Source: an uncultured Gammaproteobacteria bacterium
GTDB taxonomy: Bacteria > Pseudomonadota > Gammaproteobacteria > CAISUE01
Assembly: GCA_903888615.1 (NCBI GenBank)
Contig: CAISUE010000011.1
Coordinates: forward strand, 1-62,323
Direction of reading: 5' to 3'
DNA: 62,323 nucleotides
In this document: in pieces, positions 16,725 to 25,656 of the stretch
Numbering within the stretch: position 1 is the first letter of the stretch
Layout of the letters: every line of letters starts with the position of its first letter
Position numbers and translations under genes: made by a program
The notes under the pieces: model-generated
Told to the model about the DNA's origin: nothing
Databases searched by the model: none
What the model saw: the letters and a program-made list of their open reading frames with translations, nothing else

Positions 16725-17753
16725 ATGCCTCCTAAAATATTTTCCTCCACTGCTAAATCAAACGGATCATTCTCTGCTATTCCCTATGAAAATAAACGAA
16801 AACACCTTGACCCATCATCGGTAATTGAACAAGAAAATCAAGCGCCAGAGCTCAATCGCGTGGCGGTACCGATGAGGGAGGGGCGACTACTTGATCAGTA
16901 TGCCTTATTACTCGAAGCGCATTGTAGTGCCCATATGAAAAAATATGCAGAGTCTTTTGTTAATATAGGCCGTGTCTTGAAGGAAAATAGTGATTCTGTG
17001 TTAACGATAGCTATGCGTGCGTTATTGCAATATCGAGTAAATAGTTGTAGTTGCATTTTGGTGTTAGATGAAAACAGTGCTCCCCCTAAGGTTATTGCTA
17101 AAGGGACGCTTTGCGTTCAAGAAGATCAAAGTAATCCAGGCAAGATAAAAATTTATTGGCTTAATAATAAAAGCATCGTTGAAAAAAACATCAATAAAAC
17201 AACGTTGATCGTTGATTTATTGAAAGAATTGGCTGCTCTCGGGAAAAAAGCCACCAAAAGGCGAGATTGGTGTCAAAAGATCACCTCCATATGTGGTTAT
17301 GTCAGAGCAAACAAGTTTGGCGTTGAAACGATCCGTTACACCGCTGCTTGGTCACAAAATGCTGCTCGTATGGATTTATTGGCGCTGCATATTGAAAATT
17401 GGTTTAGACTTAAAATCGAGCCTATGCATTTAGAGGCGAAACTTAAAGAAATTGAAGCTAAAATTAAACCGATGCTTGGCTTGATTGATCCAGTTTTATT
17501 AAGAGATTTGCAGCTTAGAAAAACTATCGTAGCTCCTGATCCATCAGTGGCAGTTGAAAAAGCTCCTTTGGGTAGGGAAATCAATGTGTTGGGGGTGGCA
17601 CAAATCAAGCATAAAAAGCCAAGAATAACCCCTGTTCAGTCGGTAACCATCGCGCAAGCTTCTTTGGGTATGGATGATGGCGCACCAAGCAATCAAAAGG
17701 AAGTGCAGATAGGCGCTGCATTACTTGTGCCTGCCTCGATTTCAATGGGCTAA
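16725..17753 (+). CDS. Unrecognised protein encoded between parS sites
   Basis: A 342-residue protein I do not recognise. No signal peptide or membrane helix is evident. The N-terminal 45 residues are polar and low in structure (KSNGSFSAIPYENKRKHLDP). A central region (about 50-230) is mixed helical and includes KKATKRRDWCQKITSICGYVR. A charged coiled-coil-like helix, LEAKLKEIEAKIKPML, is near 235-250. The C-terminus is again low-complexity. An intracellular lifestyle would make a secreted effector conceivable, but no signal for that was seen. It lies between parS sites 2 and 3, convergent with glmS, and its likely promoter has a perfect TTGACA. Confidence 0.7.
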   Translation: MPPKIFSSTAKSNGSFSAIPYENKRKHLDPSSVIEQENQAPELNRVAVPMREGRLLDQYALLLEAHCSAHMKKYAESFVNIGRVLKENSDSVLTIAMRALLQYRVNSCSCILVLDENSAPPKVIAKGTLCVQEDQSNPGKIKIYWLNNKSIVEKNINKTTLIVDLLKELAALGKKATKRRDWCQKITSICGYVRANKFGVETIRYTAAWSQNAARMDLLALHIENWFRLKIEPMHLEAKLKEIEAKIKPMLGLIDPVLLRDLQLRKTIVAPDPSVAVEKAPLGREINVLGVAQIKHKKPRITPVQSVTIAQASLGMDDGAPSNQKEVQIGAALLVPASISMG

Positions 17754-17777
17754 GCGTTAGGTGATTTACTGGCAGAT

Positions 17778-17793
17778 GGTTTCACGTGAAACA
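17778..17793. promoter_or_regulatory. parS: parS centromere site 3
   Basis: GGTTTCACGTGAAACA matches the parS consensus at 15 of 16 positions, with only the first base different. It lies in the 41-base gap between the convergent unrecognised gene and glmS, about 1.15 kb from site 2. Confidence 0.85.
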
Positions 17794-17794
17794 C

Positions 17795-19609
17795 TTATTC
17801 TACTGTAACGGATTTCGCCAAATTGCGTGGTTGATCGACATCAGTGCCTTTGAGTACTGCCACGTGATACGCTAATAATTGCAAAGGTATGGTGAAAACA
17901 AAAGGGCTTAAGAAAGCCTTTGCTGCTGGTAATAAAATAATCTCCGCATCCATATTCCACGGCCCTTGATGATTGGTGAGAATAATCACTTCGCCACCAC
18001 GCGCTTTCACTTCTTGAATATTGGATTTCACTTTATCAAATAAAGCATTGTCAGCGGCTAAAAAAATAACTGGCATGTGTTCATCGACCAAAGCCAAGGG
18101 GCCGTGTTTCAATTCACCGGCAGGGTACGCTTCAGCATGAATATAGGATAATTCTTTGAGTTTTAATGCGCCTTCTAAAGCAATAGGGTATTCGGTATTA
18201 CGGCCCAAATAAAGCACTGAATGCTTATGGACTAATTTTTTAGCCAGTTTTTGAATTGCGCTATCTAGGGTTAATAATTGTTCGATTAAACGCGGTAAAT
18301 GCAACACATCGATAACCGAGGGGCTAGGTAATTGCTGTAATTTGGCTTTATACAGACTCAACGTCAATAAAGTACTCAATTGCGTTAAAAAAGCTTTGGT
18401 AGAAGCGACGCCAATTTCAGGCCCCGCATAAGTTAGAATAGCAGCATCGGACTCGCGGACTAATGAACTTTCCGCTACATTACAAATGGCCAAGGAACCT
18501 AGGTAGGCTAAGGTTTTAGCTAAGCGTAAACACGCTAAGGTATCAGCTGTTTCACCGGATTGGGATAAAGAGATAAATAACGTATCGTGATCCACCACGG
18601 GATCACGATAACGGTATTCGCTGGCAATTTCGACTTGACAAGGTATTTTGGCGATGGATTCTAACCAATATTTAGCCACTAAACCTGCATGGTAGCTGGT
18701 ACCGCAAGCAATAATAGCAATGCGCTTAGCAGCAGTTAATAAGCGTTCAACAGCGAGGCCAAAAGGTAGGGGGCGAAATTGATTGGGTTCGAGCACAGAA
18801 GCAAGCGAGTTTTGTAAGACAGAGGCTTGTTCATGGATTTCTTTTAGCATGAAATGGCGGTAAGCGCCGCGTTCGGTAAGTTCTGATGTCGCCAGGGAAT
18901 GGTGAATGGGGCGTGTGACCGGGGTGCCGGCACTGTCGTAAATACGATAGTCAGTCGCGCTGATGCATGCAATATCCCCTTCTTCTAGATAGATAAATTG
19001 TTGCGTGAGGGCTAACAGTGCTAATTGATCTGAACTGATAAAATTTTCTGTCTTGGCAAGACCGATGACCAGTGGACTGCCTTTGCGTACCGCCCATAGT
19101 TGGCCATTTTGATTTTTGTCGAGGATAGCCAGGGCATAGGCACCGTGTAAAGCTTTGAGGGTTAATTGCAGCGCGCTCAAAAAGTCAGTTGTTTGCGTGA
19201 GATGGTGGTGTAATAAATGCGCGACAACTTCGGAATCGGTTTCTGAGGTAAATTGGTAGCCTTGGCTGATTAATGCTTCACGCAATATTTCGTAATTTTC
19301 GATAATGCCATTGTGCACTAGCGCCAAGGAATCATTCGACATGTGTGGATGGGCATTGTCTTGATGTGGGATGCCATGGGTTGCCCACCGGGTATGGCCA
19401 ATGCCAGCATGGCCGCTTAAGGGTTGCTTAGCTAAGGCTTCGGCAAGAGCGCTGACTTTACCCACCGTACGTTGCCGTTCAAGATGACTTTTGGCGTTAA
19501 TGACAGCGATACCAGCTGAATCATAACCGCGATATTCGAGGCGCCGTAAACTTTCTAATAAAAGTGGTACCACATCACGTTTTGCAGTAAAGCCTAGAAT
19601 TCCACACAT
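17795..19609 (-). CDS. glmS: Glutamine-fructose-6-phosphate aminotransferase
   Basis: Makes glucosamine-6-phosphate from fructose-6-phosphate and glutamine, committing carbon to peptidoglycan and LPS. GlmU (also in this window) completes UDP-GlcNAc. The N-terminal glutaminase domain starts MCGILGF with the nucleophilic Cys and includes GIGHTRWATHG and HNGIIENYEILR. Two SIS sugar-isomerase domains follow (IACGTSYHAGLVAKYWLE; ALKLKELSYIHAEAYPAGELKHGPLAL), ending DQPRNLAKSVTVE. Its 604 residues are near E. coli's 609. AAGGAA lies 6 bases before the start. In many gammaproteobacteria glmS follows glmU; here it is over 20 kb away. No glmS ribozyme was seen. Confidence 0.96.
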   Translation of the reverse strand: MCGILGFTAKRDVVPLLLESLRRLEYRGYDSAGIAVINAKSHLERQRTVGKVSALAEALAKQPLSGHAGIGHTRWATHGIPHQDNAHPHMSNDSLALVHNGIIENYEILREALISQGYQFTSETDSEVVAHLLHHHLTQTTDFLSALQLTLKALHGAYALAILDKNQNGQLWAVRKGSPLVIGLAKTENFISSDQLALLALTQQFIYLEEGDIACISATDYRIYDSAGTPVTRPIHHSLATSELTERGAYRHFMLKEIHEQASVLQNSLASVLEPNQFRPLPFGLAVERLLTAAKRIAIIACGTSYHAGLVAKYWLESIAKIPCQVEIASEYRYRDPVVDHDTLFISLSQSGETADTLACLRLAKTLAYLGSLAICNVAESSLVRESDAAILTYAGPEIGVASTKAFLTQLSTLLTLSLYKAKLQQLPSPSVIDVLHLPRLIEQLLTLDSAIQKLAKKLVHKHSVLYLGRNTEYPIALEGALKLKELSYIHAEAYPAGELKHGPLALVDEHMPVIFLAADNALFDKVKSNIQEVKARGGEVIILTNHQGPWNMDAEIILLPAAKAFLSPFVFTIPLQLLAYHVAVLKGTDVDQPRNLAKSVTVE

Positions 19610-19646
19610 GCTAGTTCCTTAAAAGTAAGCTCAAGTCAGAAGGTGA

Positions 19647-19655
19647 ATTGTATCA
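19647..19655 (-). promoter_or_regulatory. Candidate extended -10 promoter for glmS
   Basis: Read on the minus strand, TGATACAAT is an extended -10 element (TG-N-TACAAT) about 40 bases upstream of the glmS start. The -35 region is poor. Confidence 0.4.
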
Positions 19656-19726
19656 GAGATAATGTGGTCATTTAGGGCGTTTTAACTCATAATAGCCCCT
19701 TAGAGTAATTACCCCTTATAGGCTTT

Positions 19727-20743
19727 ATGATTCGTGATAATTTTTTATACCGTTTGGTGTGTGTAGCTGCTTGTTTGGCTTTAGTGGTAGTGACTTTAGG
19801 CGCTTTTACGCGGCTTAAAGATGCCGGTCTCGGTTGTCCTGATTGGCCCGGTTGTTATGGCCATTTGACGGTTCCTATTTCAACACCTTCATTGGTTGAA
19901 GTTCAACAGCATTTTTCAGGCGCGATAGTTGAACCGGTAAAAGCGTGGGCAGAAATGATTCACCGTTATGTGGCCGGCACCTTGGGCTTATTGATCTTTG
20001 TTATTTTAGCTCGAAGCTGGTGGACACGGCATCGGTATCAAACACCGTTGGCTTTGCCGGTGTTATTGACGATACTGGTGATTTTTCAAGCGTGCTTAGG
20101 GCGTTGGACCGTAACACTGAAATTATTGCCGCCCATTGTAATGTTGCATTTACTTGGTGGCTTGACTTTATTGGCTTTATTGAGTTTATTCGTGTTGCGG
20201 CTAGGCTGTTTTTTTAACGCTGTAAAAGAGGCGGATAAACAACGCTTTAAATGGTGGGCGTTGCTCGGGTTGTTGATTGTGATCGGTCAGATTATTTTAG
20301 GCGGTTGGACCAGTGCCAATTATGCCTCGCTTTCTTGTCCTAATTTTCCCTATTGTCATAATACCCTGGTGCCAACGCTTAATTTCACCCATGCTTTTAC
20401 CCTGGGTGATAAAATGGGCCAAAACTATCAAGGTGGGGTCCTGGATCAAATGACGCGCATGACCATTCAATTTACCCATCGTGTGGGCGCAGCTTGCGTG
20501 TTTTTTTATTGGTTGATCTTTTTACTCTATATGTTAGCAAAAGCGGAATCACGGACGATTTTACGTTTTACAATCTTGCTTTTTTTCATGCTAGTGTTGC
20601 AAATGCTCTTAGGCGTTATGAATGTCATTCTCTTGTTACCATTGCATATTGCCGTGAGTCATAATGGCAGTGCCGCGCTATTACTGGTCGTTGTCGTGGC
20701 GTTAAATTATGCGTTGTTTGTAAAAGCGCGAGATATGCCATGA
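19727..20743 (+). CDS. ctaA: Heme A synthase (COX15/CtaA family)
   Basis: Integral membrane enzyme oxidising the heme O methyl group to make heme A for aa3-type cytochrome c oxidase. About eight transmembrane helices are spread over 338 residues. The family motif RLKDAGLGCPDWPGCYG is at about 27-43, with the conserved MIHRYVAGTLG and TIQFTHRVGAA histidine helices. A second Cys pair occurs in SLSCPNFPYCH. The stop overlaps the cyoE start, so the two are coupled. The ATG follows AGG at a 5-base distance. The pair implies an aerobic terminal oxidase elsewhere in the genome. Confidence 0.92.
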   Translation: MIRDNFLYRLVCVAACLALVVVTLGAFTRLKDAGLGCPDWPGCYGHLTVPISTPSLVEVQQHFSGAIVEPVKAWAEMIHRYVAGTLGLLIFVILARSWWTRHRYQTPLALPVLLTILVIFQACLGRWTVTLKLLPPIVMLHLLGGLTLLALLSLFVLRLGCFFNAVKEADKQRFKWWALLGLLIVIGQIILGGWTSANYASLSCPNFPYCHNTLVPTLNFTHAFTLGDKMGQNYQGGVLDQMTRMTIQFTHRVGAACVFFYWLIFLLYMLAKAESRTILRFTILLFFMLVLQMLLGVMNVILLLPLHIAVSHNGSAALLLVVVVALNYALFVKARDMP

Positions 20744-21615
20744 TGCGGCAACAATGGCGGGCTTATTTAGAATTGACCAAACCGCGGGTAGTGCTATTGA
20801 TGGTCATTACCAGTTTAGTAGGCATGTTTTTAGCAGTGCCTGGTTGGCCACCGGTAGGTTTAATGGTGTTAGCGTTAATCGGTATTGCCTTTAGTGCTGG
20901 CTCAGCAGCAGTGGTTAATCATTTAATCGATCAGCGCTTTGATGCGATCATGAATCGAACCAGTAATCGACCGATACCCACTGGTAAAGTCAGTTCAACC
21001 AACGCATGGTGCTTTGCTGTTATTCTTGGTTTGTTGGGTTTGGGTTTATTGGTGATAGGGGTGAATCGCTTAACCGCTGTGTTGACATTGATTAGCTTGA
21101 TTGGCTATGCGTTGATTTATACGCTGTATTTGAAACACACAACGCCACAAAATATTGTCATCGGTGGTTTGGCGGGAGCCGCGCCGCCTTTATTGGGTTG
21201 GACGGCGATTACTGATTCAATTAGTGCGATGCCATTGGTTTTAGTGTTAATTATTTTTGTTTGGACCCCACCACATTTTTGGGCACTGGCGATTCATCGG
21301 ATCAAAGAATACCGGAAAGTAGCGATCCCCATGTTGCCAGTGACTCATGGTATCGCGTATACTAAAGTGTCTATTGTATTGTATACAATATTGCTTGTGC
21401 CAGTCAGTTTATTGCCGGCAATAATCGGCTTTAGTGGGGTACTGTATGTTATTGGCTGTGTGGTATTGGACATTTTATTTGTTTATTGGGCTTTGCGGTT
21501 ATTGTGGGGTAAAAACCCTGCTAATGGTATCAAAACGTTTCGCTTTTCGATTTGGTATTTGTTGTTTTTATTTGTTGCATTGCTTGTCGATCACTATTGT
21601 TATGTTATTATTTAA
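20740..21615 (+). CDS. cyoE: Protoheme IX farnesyltransferase (heme O synthase)
   Basis: UbiA-family membrane prenyltransferase (CyoE/CtaB) adding farnesyl to heme B, the step before heme A synthase. The Asp-rich motif NHLIDQRFDAIMNRTSNRPIP is near 66-86. The second conserved region is HFWALAIHRIKEYRKVAIPMLPV, and GGLAGAAPPLLGWTA lies between. Eight or nine helices occupy 291 residues, the usual size. It starts inside the end of ctaA (ATGA), which together with the pathway order makes co-expression very likely. Confidence 0.93.
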   Translation: MMRQQWRAYLELTKPRVVLLMVITSLVGMFLAVPGWPPVGLMVLALIGIAFSAGSAAVVNHLIDQRFDAIMNRTSNRPIPTGKVSSTNAWCFAVILGLLGLGLLVIGVNRLTAVLTLISLIGYALIYTLYLKHTTPQNIVIGGLAGAAPPLLGWTAITDSISAMPLVLVLIIFVWTPPHFWALAIHRIKEYRKVAIPMLPVTHGIAYTKVSIVLYTILLVPVSLLPAIIGFSGVLYVIGCVVLDILFVYWALRLLWGKNPANGIKTFRFSIWYLLFLFVALLVDHYCYVII

Positions 21616-21646
21616 TCGATAGGTGTGAAGGCTATAGGGGGTGTGT

Positions 21647-22342
21647 ATGCCCACTTGGTATGAAACGGTGTTGGGCTTTGTTCTTCCGGCTACGTGTTTA
21701 AACTGTCAAGCAGAGATTGTGTTGCCCGGTTGTTGTGGGTATTGTGAACAACAATTGCCGCGCTTAGGGCCACATTGTGAGCGTTGTGCTAAACTTTTAA
21801 GTGCCAGGAGTGTCTGCGGCCGCTGTCGTTTTAACCCCCCTGCTTTTCGCTATACTGTTGTGCCTTTTCAATATGCTGCCCCTGTCACCGATTGGATCAC
21901 CGGCTTTAAATTTCATGAACAATTGCTTTATAGCGACTTTTTAGCGAATTGTTTATGGCAGTCTTGTCGTACCCATTATCAAAATCACTGTTGGCCACAA
22001 TTGATTATTCCCGTTCCGTTGCATCAAAAGCGTTTGCAAGAGAGAGGTTTTAATCAAGCGAGTTTATTAGCCGCTTATTTAGCTAAGCGAACGGGTATTG
22101 CATTAGCACGCAATACGATCAGTAAAGTTCGCGCCACTGCACCACAAACATCACTCAATAAACGCGCAAGAGTTGGTAACACTAAACGCGCTTTTGCCAT
22201 CAATGGTTCAATTTATGCGCGTCACGTCGCCCTGGTTGATGATGTGTTAACTACCGGTGCAACTGTCAATGAAATTGCTAAGGTATTGTTAAAAAGTGGC
22301 GTTGAACAAGTGGATGTTTGGTGTGTGGCGCGTACCGTTTAA
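21647..22342 (+). CDS. comF: ComF family protein (phosphoribosyltransferase-like)
   Basis: ComF-type protein linked to DNA uptake or DNA processing. Competence proteins of this family couple to single-strand entry; the E. coli homologue GntX is needed to use DNA as a nutrient. An N-terminal zinc-finger-like region has cysteine pairs at about 17/20, 30/33, 44/47 and 57/60. The C-terminal phosphoribosyltransferase domain carries IIPVPLHQKRLQERGFNQA and the PRPP loop VALVDDVLTTGATVNE. The ATG at 21647 follows AGGGGG at a proper distance; the in-frame GTG at 21641 lies too close to it. The protein has 231 residues, and its stop abuts the convergent tRNA-Arg. Confidence 0.9.
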   Translation: MPTWYETVLGFVLPATCLNCQAEIVLPGCCGYCEQQLPRLGPHCERCAKLLSARSVCGRCRFNPPAFRYTVVPFQYAAPVTDWITGFKFHEQLLYSDFLANCLWQSCRTHYQNHCWPQLIIPVPLHQKRLQERGFNQASLLAAYLAKRTGIALARNTISKVRATAPQTSLNKRARVGNTKRAFAINGSIYARHVALVDDVLTTGATVNEIAKVLLKSGVEQVDVWCVARTV

Positions 22343-22418
22343 TGGTGCTCCGGGGAGGATTCGAACCTCCGACCTGCCCCTTAGGAGGGGGCCGCGCTAT
22401 CCCCTGTGCCACCGGAGC
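22343..22418 (-). tRNA. tRNA-Arg (anticodon CCU)
   Basis: The minus strand reads GCTCCGGTGGCACAGGGG at the 5' end and closes with CCGGAGC pairing, discriminator A and an encoded CCA (TGG at 22343-22345). The anticodon arm is GCCCC-CTCCTAA-GGGGC, so anticodon CCT reads AGG codons. The T-loop GGTTCGAATCC is intact. The comF stop is directly adjacent in convergent orientation. Confidence 0.97.
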
Positions 22419-22521
22419 TGATAGAAGCGTTAATTTTAACAGATTTACGGTAATAGCGTTTAAGCTCCACTTATTAACTTAAGTGATATAAAGCACAATT
22501 CAGCGTGAATGGTTAAGATAC

Positions 22522-23301
22522 TCAAAAATTGGCTAATGGACCTTGATAAAAGGGGGCGTTGCTAATACAAATGCCACCTGAAAATATATGGTAAAAGTTT
22601 AAAATTAAACTCAAATTAAGACCAAAGATCATCGCTAAGCCAAGCACACCCAGGAGGCGCATGAAATCATCTTTACCACTGAGAAAGCCGGCAAACAGGG
22701 TGATGCCGATAATGCCTGTAAAGATGATGTGATACATGGCATCAGGAACAATGCTGTCTAATTGATCGAGTCGAGTTTCCCTTAACACGAGCAAGTGATC
22801 TAATTGCGTAGTAAAGTTGAGCAATGGCACGCTATGATCATTAAAGGCAGCGCGATACTTTTTTTTCAACGTATATAAGCGTTCTAAAGCCATGGTAGCA
22901 CTGGGGCTAAGGTGGCCTTTACGCATACTTTGCCATTCATCGACGCGAATAGCGATCACATAATTTTTTACCGCTTGGTTAAAAATGCTTTGGGCTGGTT
23001 TTGGTAAATAATTGACTTCATGAATCATTGTTGCCAGAGTGCTGGCTTCATCAAGTACCAGATGACGGGTGTTTATAAAAGAATTCCAGGAAGTATAAAT
23101 AACAAAGGCTAAAAAAAAGAAAAAGCCACCACTGGTGATTTTTAACACTGAATCGGCATGAATGCGATCGTCTTCACTGAAGAGGCTTGAACAATAGTTG
23201 CTCGAGAACCATGCGGCTATATAGCCTAAAAATAGTAAGCCTAAAAGACACGTGGCATTGACTACGCCTACTGGCGCATAGCTAATAAAATAATCAAACA
23301 T
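22522..23301 (-). CDS. DUF4239 family membrane protein
   Basis: A 259-residue inner-membrane protein with two N-terminal helices (about 10-33 and 55-75) and two C-terminal ones (about 190-210 and 215-240). The soluble middle domain contains YVIAIRVDEWQSMRKGHLS, ERLYTLKKKYRAAF and LRETRLDQLDSIVP. The overall pattern matches DUF4239, which is distantly compared with bestrophin-type channels. No function is established. It follows the LolC/E-like gene by 23 bases on the same strand and probably belongs to the lptFG-lolC operon. Confidence 0.7.
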   Translation of the reverse strand: MFDYFISYAPVGVVNATCLLGLLFLGYIAAWFSSNYCSSLFSEDDRIHADSVLKITSGGFFFFLAFVIYTSWNSFINTRHLVLDEASTLATMIHEVNYLPKPAQSIFNQAVKNYVIAIRVDEWQSMRKGHLSPSATMALERLYTLKKKYRAAFNDHSVPLLNFTTQLDHLLVLRETRLDQLDSIVPDAMYHIIFTGIIGITLFAGFLSGKDDFMRLLGVLGLAMIFGLNLSLILNFYHIFSGGICISNAPFYQGPLANF

Positions 23302-23324
23302 TGTTTATATCCCTATGGTGACAA

Positions 23325-24575
23325 CTATTCATAGCGTAATGCAGCAGCAGGTTCGGTGCGAGAAGCATCCCAGGCAGGGTAGAGGGTTGCCAATAATGTC
23401 ATACCAAAGGATGCTAAGCAAATTTTTGTAACGTCCAACCAATCCAGTTTAGAAGGTAAGTAATCCACATAATACACATCGCTGGAAATGAGTTGCACAT
23501 GAAACAGTGTTTGAATACTGCTGACAATTTCTGTGGCATGAGTTGCTAAGAAAATACCACCCATCAAGCCCAATAATGTCCCTGTTAAGCCAATGACAGT
23601 GCCTTGAATAATAAAAACCGCTAAAATCAATCGCGGCGTTGCGCCAAACGTCCGTAATATAGCAATATCAGCGCGTTTATCATTCACAACCATCACTAAG
23701 CTTGAGACTAAGTTAAATGCTGCAACTGCAACGATGAGCAGTAGCATCAAAAACATCATGGTTTTTTCCATTTTAATGGCAGCAAAGAAGGCGCCAAAAT
23801 CTTGCGTCCAATCCGATACTGCATAATCATCCGCCAGGGCATGACTAATGTTTTTTGCTAATTGAGGGGCGGCATATAAATCCGGTGTTTTAAGGCGAAT
23901 GCCGCTAATACTTGAACCCATTTGAAACAAGGTTTGGGCATCGTGTAAATTCAAATAAGCGAGAGTGGTATCAAAATCAAACCCATTGCCAATTTTAAAA
24001 AGTCCGACGATTTTAAAGCGTTTGAAGCGCGGCATGACGCCAGCTGGCGTCACCGTAATACTGGAAGTCACTAAATTGATCGAATCGCCTAGACTCACGC
24101 CCAAACTATCGGCTAATTTTTGTCCGATGACAATGTCAAAATTACCGGGTTTTAAAAGGCTTAAGTTACCGGCGACCATTTTGCTGGGTAAAATCGAAAC
24201 AGTAGCTTCACGATTAGGATCGATGCCATAGACCATTACCGGCCTGACTAATTCATTGTGCGTTAATAAACCTTGGTTATTGACAAAAGGTGCTGTCGCG
24301 ATAATGCCAGGTTGTTGCTTTATTTCTGCATCGAGTGTTTGCCAATGCTGGACATTACCGCCATAAGCGCTGACAGTGATTTGCCGAGCCATGCCAAAAA
24401 TGCGTTGACGAATTTCTTCATCGAAACCATTCATGACGGATAGCACGGTGATTAATACAGCCACACCAAGTGCGATACCCATCATTGAACTAAAAGACAT
24501 AAACGAAACAAAATGATTGCGGCGTTTAGCGCGGGTATAACGAAGGCCAATATAAAGCGCAACAGGTCGAAACAC
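23325..24575 (-). CDS. lolC: Lipoprotein-releasing ABC transporter permease (LolC/LolE)
   Basis: Inner-membrane permease of the Lol system, which extracts lipoproteins for transfer to LolA and on to the outer membrane. The start GTG gives MFRPVALYIGLRYTRAKRRNHFVSFMS. The first helix (GIALGVAVLITVLSVMNGFDEEIRQRIFG) precedes a periplasmic MacB-type domain, then three C-terminal FtsX helices including AFNLVSSLVMVVNDKRADIAILRTFGAT. The length, 416 residues, is usual. AGGA lies 8 bases before the start, overlapping the end of lptG. The ATPase lolD is not adjacent, unlike the common lolCDE order. Confidence 0.88.
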   Translation of the reverse strand: MFRPVALYIGLRYTRAKRRNHFVSFMSFSSMMGIALGVAVLITVLSVMNGFDEEIRQRIFGMARQITVSAYGGNVQHWQTLDAEIKQQPGIIATAPFVNNQGLLTHNELVRPVMVYGIDPNREATVSILPSKMVAGNLSLLKPGNFDIVIGQKLADSLGVSLGDSINLVTSSITVTPAGVMPRFKRFKIVGLFKIGNGFDFDTTLAYLNLHDAQTLFQMGSSISGIRLKTPDLYAAPQLAKNISHALADDYAVSDWTQDFGAFFAAIKMEKTMMFLMLLLIVAVAAFNLVSSLVMVVNDKRADIAILRTFGATPRLILAVFIIQGTVIGLTGTLLGLMGGIFLATHATEIVSSIQTLFHVQLISSDVYYVDYLPSKLDWLDVTKICLASFGMTLLATLYPAWDASRTEPAAALRYE

Positions 24576-24585
24576 GATGAAAATC

Positions 24586-25656
24586 CTAACGTTTTTGATG
24601 CATTAACATGAATAAACCCAGTAAGCCAAATGATAAACACGGCAAACTGGCGCCTAGAAAAGCTGGTAATTGTAATAAGAGAACTACCGGGCTGAGCAAT
24701 TGATTGCAATAATAAAAACCAAAGCCAGTGGCAATGCCAGCGACCAGTCTTAAGCTTTGACTAACGCTCCGCAAAGGTCCAAAAATAAACGGGATGGCAA
24801 GCAGCATCATCACTAAGCTTGCTAAAGGTTGGAAAATACGTTTCCAAAAAGCCAATTGTAAAGGTTCGTTGGTGGTATTGGCTTTTTGATGAAAGCGCAA
24901 AGAAGCATTGAGTTCACGTAACGAGAGGCTGCTGGGTTTTTGAACGCTATTGCGGAGTATTTCTGGTTTTAAATTAAAGGGCCAAGTAGCAGCAGCGGTA
25001 TGAAACGTTGTAACCTGTTTACGATCAATCAGCGTGCCATGAACATGGGTTACTTGCCAAGTGCCATTGCGGTATTGGCCTGATTCTGCTGTGCTAAATT
25101 GTTTGAGTTGTTGTTGGTCGTCAAAAGCGTACCAACTGATATGATGCAATAATTGCTGTTGGTCGATCTGGCCAATATGTAAATAATTTTGTTGGTCTTT
25201 GATCCACACATCATCACTGCAATTATCTTGGTTATTATTAACGTGAATATGGTCATTTTTGTATTGATTGGCGTAAAAAGTCGCTTTGGGCGCGAGCAAT
25301 TCACCCATTAAAGCTAATAAAGCCACTAAACAAATAAGGGTTTTAAACGTACGCCACGTGATGGCGAGAAAAGATAAACCGGCTTGCCTAAGGACAATTA
25401 ATTCGCTGTGGTTAGCTAAGACGCCAAGCCCCATTAACATGCCGATTAAACCTGCCATGGGAAATATTTGATACAGTTGTTCTGGTAAGTTTAATAACAC
25501 AAAGAGTAAAGCTTGAGCCACGCCATAGGTGTTTTGGCCGATGTCACGTAATTCAGCGACCATTAAAATAAAAAATTCTAAACCGGTGGCGGCAAATAGC
25601 ACAACACCAATACTATGTAAAATAGTAGTGGCAAGATAGCGATCGATGATTTTCAT
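24586..25656 (-). CDS. lptG: LPS export ABC transporter permease LptG
   Basis: One of the two permeases of the LptB2FG complex that lifts LPS from the inner membrane onto the Lpt bridge. MKIIDRYLATTILHSIG opens the protein at 25656, and three N-terminal helices precede the periplasmic jellyroll (about 130-260). Three C-terminal helices follow, with LVMMLLAIPFIFGPLR and GIATGFGFYYCNQLL. The start at 25656 is chosen because it overlaps the lptF stop (ATGA) and matches the family N-terminus. That gives 356 residues. Confidence 0.92.
   Translation of the reverse strand: MKIIDRYLATTILHSIGVVLFAATGLEFFILMVAELRDIGQNTYGVAQALLFVLLNLPEQLYQIFPMAGLIGMLMGLGVLANHSELIVLRQAGLSFLAITWRTFKTLICLVALLALMGELLAPKATFYANQYKNDHIHVNNNQDNCSDDVWIKDQQNYLHIGQIDQQQLLHHISWYAFDDQQQLKQFSTAESGQYRNGTWQVTHVHGTLIDRKQVTTFHTAAATWPFNLKPEILRNSVQKPSSLSLRELNASLRFHQKANTTNEPLQLAFWKRIFQPLASLVMMLLAIPFIFGPLRSVSQSLRLVAGIATGFGFYYCNQLLSPVVLLLQLPAFLGASLPCLSFGLLGLFMLMHQKR

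Noticed and set aside
17861-17866. CACGTG core in glmS as a fourth parS
   Set aside because: Flanks do not match the parS arms; the same holds for CACGTG at 23249 and 25355.
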